Assembly: GCF_032362555.1 (NCBI RefSeq)
Contig: NC_083511.1
Location: 8,184,001-8,248,000 of the forward strand
Reading direction: 5' to 3'
Source of the DNA: Amyelois transitella
Taxonomy: Eukaryota > Arthropoda > Insecta > Lepidoptera > Pyralidae
DNA length: 64,000 nt
A model generated the notes under the pieces. That model saw only the letters and a program-made list of their open reading frames with translations, did not search any database and was not told where the DNA came from. The position numbers and the translations under genes are program-made. Shown here piece after piece: positions 56,743-64,000 of the stretch (position 1 is the first letter of the stretch; each line of letters starts with the position of its first letter).

Positions 56743-57804
56743 TCTACGTGGGTATTCCGTGTACCGTATACGTGAGTGTGTAAATGTATGTAATTGCAAA
56801 TGTTTGTTGGGTAACAGCAAAATAGGACACGACTAAATATGTCACATTGCACTGCATAATTACATTTTGATAAATATTTGATGAGGTCTCAATACGTAGA
56901 GCACTATACGAGTACAAAAGGTTAAAAGCATTTAAATAAGATACTAACACTGAATAATCATAACAATGAACGATGTCAGTTCAGTATACTAGTAAGATCA
57001 AATAAAAAAATAATGCGAAGGAGAAAGATGGAAAAGTGAACAGTCAAACTTAAAGAAAATATTGAAACGAACGATTAGACTGATAAGTGTTGAACATCAG
57101 ATACTGTTTATGAAATTTCGTGAATATTTGTTATGATTGCGGTCGCTTTTAATTTTAATTTGACATGCTAGATAAAATTGGCATGCGGCGACATCATCGT
57201 TGCTGCTACAAGGAATAGAAGAAGATTTATCTATATTTATTATTGACACTTAAATAATGAATAGTGAAATTACCAGAGACAACGAATTTATTGAGCAAAA
57301 ATGAAGTAAATTATTTTGATGTAATAATAGCATCAATAAAACTTTGGAAGGATATGGTTGCCGTATAATATTCATCGCCAGATAATACCAAGGTCCTTTG
57401 TACGTGTCTAAGCCTGTAAATATTTTGCACGTGTCAAAGCCTCGTATAACAATCATGGGAACCTGATGTCATCATGTCATCTCTTATTTGCATTCTAATT
57501 AAATCGGTATCAGTAGTGTTGGTTCCCTTGAAAAAATAAATAAATATAATAAATTAATCAAATGTTTTTTTAGCGCAGATTCAAATTCAATGAAATTATC
57601 TTTAGCAAATTTTATATTTTTTGCCTTTTTTTTCCTATTTGTTAACTATTAAGCATCTTAATTTAATAATTAGGTTATTTCTATTATACGTTAAAAATAT
57701 AACACTGATAAGGTGACCAATCTTTTATTTATATCTATTTGAATAGATTACTCTTTAAAGATCCATAACAATAACAACATAACCAAATGGCACACCTTTT
57801 GTTC

Positions 57805-58470
57805 GTGTATCTATATATATAAAACTCTTCCGTTACTGAGTGACTGACTGACAGACAACGCACAGTCGAAACTACTGGTCGTAGACAGCTGAAATTTGGA
57901 ATGTAGGTTCCTTGGGATATGTAGGGGAGCACTAAGAAAGGATTTTTGGAAATTCAACCCCCAAGGGGGGGAAAAGGGGTAAAAACGTTTCTATGAAAAA
58001 TCTTATTCCCTGGGTTTATAAACTTGAAACTTGGCATGAACACGTACATAGGCAAGTAAATATGTTTGACATTATAAGTTTTTTCAAACTACCCTCCAAT
58101 CGCGATTTAGGGGTGCGATTGGGTGACTGATTTATTAACGCACAGCCGAAACCGCTCGGTATAGGAGTCTGAGATTTTGAACAGAGGTTCCTTTAGTAAC
58201 ATAAGTGAGCACTAAGAAGGGATTTTTGAAATGTCAACCCCCAAGGGGGGGAAACGGGATAAACTGAGCCGGGGCTGCGGAAAAGTTCTAACGAGATACC
58301 GTGGCCCCGGAACGCAAAGGGCAACTGAAGGAACGAGGTGGGTTTTAGTCAGTAAAAGTCTGACACTCCCTTCCGTTCCACCCAGAGCGGGAGAGGTATT
58401 TGATGATTTCCCATCTTTAAAAAAAAGATTTTGTATGACAACTTTCAGTCGTCTCTTTAACATACATAAT
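57805..58470 (+). repeat. Dispersed repeat with two internal direct units
   Basis: AACGCACAGTCGAAACTACT, GAGCACTAAGAAAGGATTTT and CAACCCCCAAGGGGGGGAAA recur as AACGCACAGCCGAAACCGCT, GAGCACTAAGAAGGGATTTT and CAACCCCCAAGGGGGGGAAA about 300 bases later. GTCAGTAAAAGTCTGACACT follows. These are widespread lepidopteran repeat words. The 97-codon frame at 58231 lies within it. Confidence 0.65.
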
Positions 58471-59095
58471 AACATACATAATTATGTACATACATGCATA
58501 ACATTAATAACATCACGCCTTTAAATCCCTATTTTGTGTTAACACTACCCATACAAACAGCTAAAAGGAAACAAGTGAAGAGACGAAATTTGTCTGCATC
58601 CATTTTCACCTAAATTCTTAACGTTAATGAGATTTACTTTTTATTATCAGGTCAACCTAATAGCCTCACATGTACGTATAACTTCGTAAGAATTTTCTTT
58701 CAACTCCTAACCGTTGAGGAGTTGTACCTTCCATCATCAGCTCATTCACATGGGATGATGACTATCAGACGCAAATACTTAAACAGATCTATGAAATTGT
58801 CAAAAACGTAATTGCCTGTAAATTTGAGGTTTGCCCTTGATTTCCCTGGAATACCATCATCAGATCCTGACTAGGTAACAACGGGACCAACTTGAAAGTA
58901 TACTCTACCGAACAAAAAAAGAATCACGTAAATCGGTCCATAAATCTCGGCGTAATCGGTATGCATAAATAAAACACCCGAATTTTATTTTCTTGTTGAG
59001 TTGTCTCGATGCTCGATAGATGGCGTTGGCATCGAGATAGATCGTGCTATGATTTTGTCTCGCTTTACTTTTTCTATATAGATTTGTATGTATAC

Positions 59096-59375
59096 TAATA
59101 TTATAAAGAGGAACAATCTATTTTTTTATATGTTTGTTTGTTTACACATGTAATCGATAAACTTCGAAACTAATGAATGTTTGAATCGATTTCAAACATT
59201 CACCATTAGAAAGCTACATCATCCCTGAGTAACACAGGCTATATTTAATTCCAGTTGTAACAAGATTTCAGCCTGTGGAAGAAAAAGCCCTGTCGAGATC
59301 ATTAAAAAACGCTATATATAACCGAATTACACGTGGGCGAAGCCGCGGGCGGAAAGCTAGTTTCGTAATAAAATT
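59096..59375 (+). repeat. Retrotransposon-like repeat fragment
   Basis: It opens ATACTAATATTATAAAGAGG and ends GGGCGAAGCCGCGGGCGGAA followed by AGCTAG, a pair of words that commonly bracket short lepidopteran elements. The reverse-complement end word also occurs near 48980. Confidence 0.55.
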
Positions 59376-60706
59376 CTACTCGAAAAGAATAAGCTAATAA
59401 GTTGCGGTTTATTAAGTCTTAGTTTATTGGTAATCTAAGCACATAACATTGCACTTGACCGATCATGCTAACAATTTTATTCTTAATGCAAATTTCAACC
59501 TAGTAATATCAACAATCTATTCGTTCAATAGCGAACGTATAACATTGGGCATCACGCCAATGTTCATTGCAATTTCATTATGCAACGTTATCCTCGTTCG
59601 ATACTTACCTATAGAGTTATTTGCAAATCATATTATTAATCATTATTTTATGAAACGAATAAATTAGTTGGTTATATGTAATGTAACTAATTTATTTAAT
59701 TTTTTCTATGTTGTGCGCATTAAATGGAGGAAATTTTTTAACAAAATTCGAAATGTTTTGAAGATTTGTATTATCTTTTATATTTTTGATTGGTTCCTCT
59801 TTTTTTAATTCATTTCTGCTAATTTTCTAAAATAAATAATGACAAGGGACACGGGGAAAATTTGACCACCACGCATGTACTCCGCTAATAATTTTTCATC
59901 ATTATGAACAATATCAAAAGACGATCTTATACCATTCTCTACTATATAGTCTCGATCAAGTCATAATTATAATCCTTAACAAACTGTTGTAAATCATTAT
60001 TCTATGTAAACGTTGCTGGACACGTGAGACTACTAATTTTACACGTTTTAAATAAATAAATGGTTTATTTTATTTTCATTAACAGTTATTGCTGGAGTAA
60101 CATTTATTCATTGTTATATATACGAAAAGTTTTGGTGGTGAAGATATGGTTATATCAGGCAGTTTTGGTTTTTACTGGTAACTAATATGTGGTTATAAGC
60201 AAGTATGCTGTGCGTTGTGACAGTACAACATGGGAGTTATGTACGTGCATTAGGCATCGAATAATAAAAATTAATATATCGATTTCATTATCACTTCAGT
60301 ATGTAATAATGAGTATCAAGAGTAGATTAAGATATAATGTTATCAAATTGGCACCTTCAAGTCTTTGACTGGCTTTATCATTGATAGTTCGTTTTGCGAG
60401 TTTAGTGGCTGTATTTCTGTGCTGTCTATTTAAAGACATCTTCACATGGCGGTATGTATTCGATTTCTTTTCTTTATACGTTTATTGGTTGGGTTTTGTG
60501 TCTAAATTTGGTTTTAAACACCAATTGGTATCTTAGGGCTATATAAAAATTCATAGTCAAGAGTTTAAACAGCGCCGAAGCATGCGACACCAATCAATTA
60601 GCAGCAATCGAGATCACGTGCGGAGCACCACGAGGCCACCACGTTGTCCTGATGTTACCATTTGGCTAATAAATATTTGCCTCTGACCCTTTCCTTTGTG
60701 CAAACT

Positions 60707-60845
60707 ACATACATACATATTATCACGTCTGTATTTCTTGCGAGGTAGACAGAGCTATTAGCTCTTCAGTCTTGAAAAGACTGATAGGCCGTCGATCAGT
60801 TTTTGGCTTAATGATAGAATTGAGAGTCAAATTGTGAAAACTACT
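60707..60845 (-). repeat. SINE-like element, 3' part, minus orientation
   Basis: ACATACATACATATTATCAC and GAGGTAGACAGAGCTATTAG, then GGCTTAATGATAGAATTGAG, match the inverted family. Confidence 0.6.
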
Positions 60846-63800
60846 TTGAAAAGGCAGTTGAGCTTTTAAATCAAGTAGTACTTCATATTAATTTTTTTTA
60901 CAAAACGTTTCGAAAATCATCAGATTACTCCTCATAGTCACTATTCACCAACCTACATTTGTCTGATTGTGGTTGTTGCTGCTCTTGGTCTTACTCGCTT
61001 CGGCAGACGAAGAGCAACAGACAGACAGGAAAGAAGTCTTGTACGTACAGAAGTCGTTACCCTGCGCCCTGCGGCAATAACCCTGCGGTTGTTATAAAGG
61101 CATACTTCGTTTTATTTTTCAGTCTTTTCGCAGCATATCCTTAAGTGTATTTATTTAAATGAATCAACACCAAAAGTTCACTGAACGGCTTTCTTTGTCA
61201 CGTTTCTTGGCTGGTGCTGCTGCTTCTAAAGATAGCATTTATATGAAATCTTTTTGAAATTATTATAGCATATTTTATATATACATGTAGACATTCCTAC
61301 GTTAATATTTCCTATACATAATGTAATTCAATAACGCGGAACGTCGTGTAAAATTGCTTACAGAACATAAAATGTATTTACTAAGAATTCTCTAAGGTTT
61401 CAATTTATTATTCCGTTTAATTTGAGGTCAGTAAAGGTTTCCTTGTTATAATGTTCCTTTGTACTTCACTCGGAACATTAAAGTACTGGCTATGATGTTG
61501 AAATATCTACAAAGATTTCGTCCTCCTTTCGGTAATATTTAAAGTATGTCATAAAGAGACAGACATAAAATCTTCTCATATCACCTGCTCCTAAATCTTA
61601 TCACAGTTAGTTGATGGGAAGTAAGGAAGTTATTTTTATGCACACAAACTATGCTAACAAAATAAATCACTATGCGCGAGCTGTTGTAGTGTAAACAGTG
61701 GCAAGGTCGCCTCTTGTACAAAGTGAATTTAGGATCCTGAGCACGAATTCGTTTTTCTATACGAAACAAGAATTTAATGAATTTTTTCGCGTTAATCACG
61801 GACAAAGTACCTCGTTTCGCATTTGTTAACAAAATGATACATTGATTTTGATGAAATTTTGCCAAAGAATAGTAGTTTTTCGGACCATCTTTCACCTTCC
61901 ATTGTAGGTGATGCTCCGGGGCCTGGGGTCTATTTAGTTATATATAAGAGTAGTCAGTAAATTCTCTGTAAATATAGTATAATATTTAAGTTCGTTATAT
62001 GAACATTTTAGTGTACAAAATCTGAAGCAGACATTAAATTATTGTCCAATTATGCGAAGAGCTTCGAATCAAAAGATTTAGCTACATCGATATCTATTAA
62101 GAATAAGAGGTAAATTGATAGGATTATCGGTACCTTGTCCCAGATACAAGCCGATGTTAGGCCGAAGTCCGACGCAGATTCATTTTACATTCAAGCCTGA
62201 GGTAATTTTGAAGCCAGTCCCTGATTCAGTTACATTCATAGAAATTGATTAGATTATTATTTAAGCTCTTTAAAATTAATATTGTAATTCTCGACTTAGT
62301 TACCTAAATAAATATTCACAATTATTTTCACTCATTTTAGCACTTCTGTTTGTGTGCCAACCGCATTAAAAATAAATAAAAAGCTTACATATTAATGACT
62401 GCCAAACATTTGTTAAAATGACCTTGAAGATAATTTTATTTGAAGTTGAATTAAAAGTTGTAACTATGTCGATAACACATATATTGTTAAGATTAACGGA
62501 ATTATCGGTACCTTGCCCTAGATCAGATAATATGATCGATATGAGGTTGTGCAGTGCAAGTTTTATTTATTTAAACTTTATGCACGTAAAATGTATAAAT
62601 ATGTATGTAAAATGTTTATGATGTCTCCATCATTAGGTATATACTATTGGTACATTAGTTAACATGAAATTAAACGGAGGATAAAAATTTCAAACCATTT
62701 TAGGTTCGTGGGTGAACCGCTAGTGCAAACACAAGTAATTCAAACATATTTTGACAAAAACTTAAGTTCTCTTTCAACTTAGAAGTCTTCTTGATATTCA
62801 AAATTAACTATACGTCATGCTATAAAATAACTTTCGTTACTTATGTCTTACAAGAAGTCTGATAATGCTATTGTCTGTGTAACTAGGTGCACTCATAGAT
62901 AACCTTAGAATTTGTTCATGCATATCACTATGATAGAACATTTCATTGTGGAGCCGACAATGCGAGCGTTTGATATCGTGGCAATTGACATATGACGGAA
63001 ACAAAGAAATGCACCACGCAAACGCGATGATAAATGAATGAGTTGCGTATGCGCATACTAACAAAGGGTGTTCCACAAAATGCTGGCATATATAAATGTA
63101 AATGTTGGCAATAGATAGGCACCTGAATAAAGAATTAACTAATGCACGTACAGTACAATTACTTACTATTTAACTATTACTCATAATAAAGATGATTTAA
63201 CACAATAAAAGCATGAGAAGTCCGAAGTGTCTACCGGCCAATTTTATATTTGGGGCAAACAAACTGAAGATGAAGTTGTTTTATGAAATTAGAATAATTA
63301 GTCTCGATAGGTCTTCAAAAATTGATTGTTATAAATTAACCACATAATATGCGCTATAATAAAACAATATTGTGCTTTAGAATTGGTTACCCCGACCTTG
63401 GAATCATTTAATCTGACAATAATATACAATAGTATATTTATGTACAAGCAGACGCAAATGACTTTGACAATGACCATGAAATTTAATGTTCGCAAGATAG
63501 TTTGAATCTTTAATCGACCGTAGGCACAGCCACACGTCTGTCGTGATTTTGGATTGGGCCGGATTTGAAAAAAAAATTACTTATAGCACCATAGAAACGG
63601 ATGTATTTCGTTTCGAAATTTGCAGAATTATTGTGTTTAAATACATGCTGAATTTTCTTTTTATATTTAGTTTGACTGTTTAGTTTAAAACGGAAATATA
63701 CTACGAAATATCCTAGCACTCGGAACTTTCACATAAATAAAACAATGTTCTAGTGCTTACGTAAGAATGTAGTTATTTAATGCCGCGACACGTGAATATT

Positions 63801-64000
63801 ATAATGCAAACAAACATCGTGGATTGTTATTTTCCACAACAAACCTGCCAGAAATATTTCTACTGTCTACGCGACGACAACCGAATTTTTGACAAATATC
63901 TAATATCGAATTCATAACTTGAATAAATGATTTAGTGGTCAAGGAGTCACAAGTCTCAAAAATGATACAGTCAACGCGGCAGCTATCATTTTGTTTACAC

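Larger units (their letters stand above)
52594..64000. other. Long AT-rich stretch, no coding exon recognised
   Basis: Probably intron 1 of the gene starting at 50.7/52.5 kb. It contains SINE-like fragments (54009, 56663 and 60707), a 23-bp tandem array (54155-54262), a two-unit dispersed repeat (57805-58470) and a retrotransposon-like end (59096-59375). All frames here are short and lack splice context, hydrophobic pattern or family motifs that I can recognise. Confidence 0.5.

Noticed and set aside
58231-58524. 97-codon plus-strand frame
   Set aside because: It lies within a dispersed repeat and has no protein motif.
60970-61085. Signal-peptide-like frame (LLLLLVLLASADEEQQ) followed by a short tail
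   Set aside because: There is no ATG, an in-frame TGA lies just upstream and no acceptor AG is placed to introduce it. It may be a decayed gene, but chance cannot be excluded.
1-64000. Bacterial-type features such as CRISPR arrays, operons or prophage
   Set aside because: Spliced genes, poly(A) signals and insect repeats show a eukaryotic chromosome. The tandem repeats lack the spacer structure of CRISPR arrays.

Overview
The window looks like nuclear DNA of a moth or butterfly. Long AT-rich introns hold small exons with GT-AG borders. Lepidopteran-type repeats recur throughout, there is a juvenile-hormone-binding-protein (JHBP)/takeout gene and an insect gustatory receptor, and there is a family of small secreted Kazal proteins. 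Exon models were built by eye from open frames, splice-site phase and paralogue comparison; no search was run.

Layout. (1) 1-2959: 5' intron or upstream sequence with two CRE-like sites. (2) 2960-10980 (+): the last eight coding exons (1,494 codons) of a KDM3/JHDM2-type histone H3K9 demethylase, with a poly(A) signal at 11589. (3) 13.4-43.8 kb: a cluster of five Kazal inhibitor genes named here K1-K5. K1 (13396-15942, +) and K2 (18724-27658, -) share the six-Cys spacing 3-8-14-6-13. K3 (30942-32090, +, in-frame stop), K4 (34927-38043, +, Gln/Asn/Gly/Trp repeats before the domain) and K5 (40602-43770, +, two domains) share the spacing 3-9-14-3-11. All five have a short first exon for the signal peptide ending in phase 1. 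(4) 44576-46905 (+): a five-exon JHBP/takeout-like lipid-carrier gene. (5) 47122-48396 (-): a single-exon gustatory receptor. (6) 50737-50820 and 52525-52593 (+): two candidate first coding exons, both ending in phase 0, probably alternative starts of one unidentified gene continuing past the window. (7) 52.6-64 kb: no coding exon recognised.

Repeats. A dispersed SINE-like family occurs at least 12 times, next to fragments of other repeat families, a decayed Tc1-like transposase, an inverted-repeat pair, several short tandem arrays and four near-perfect short hairpins. The part most worth a second look is the Kazal array: two subfamilies side by side, one member with an internal stop, and members fused to disordered repeat-rich tails.
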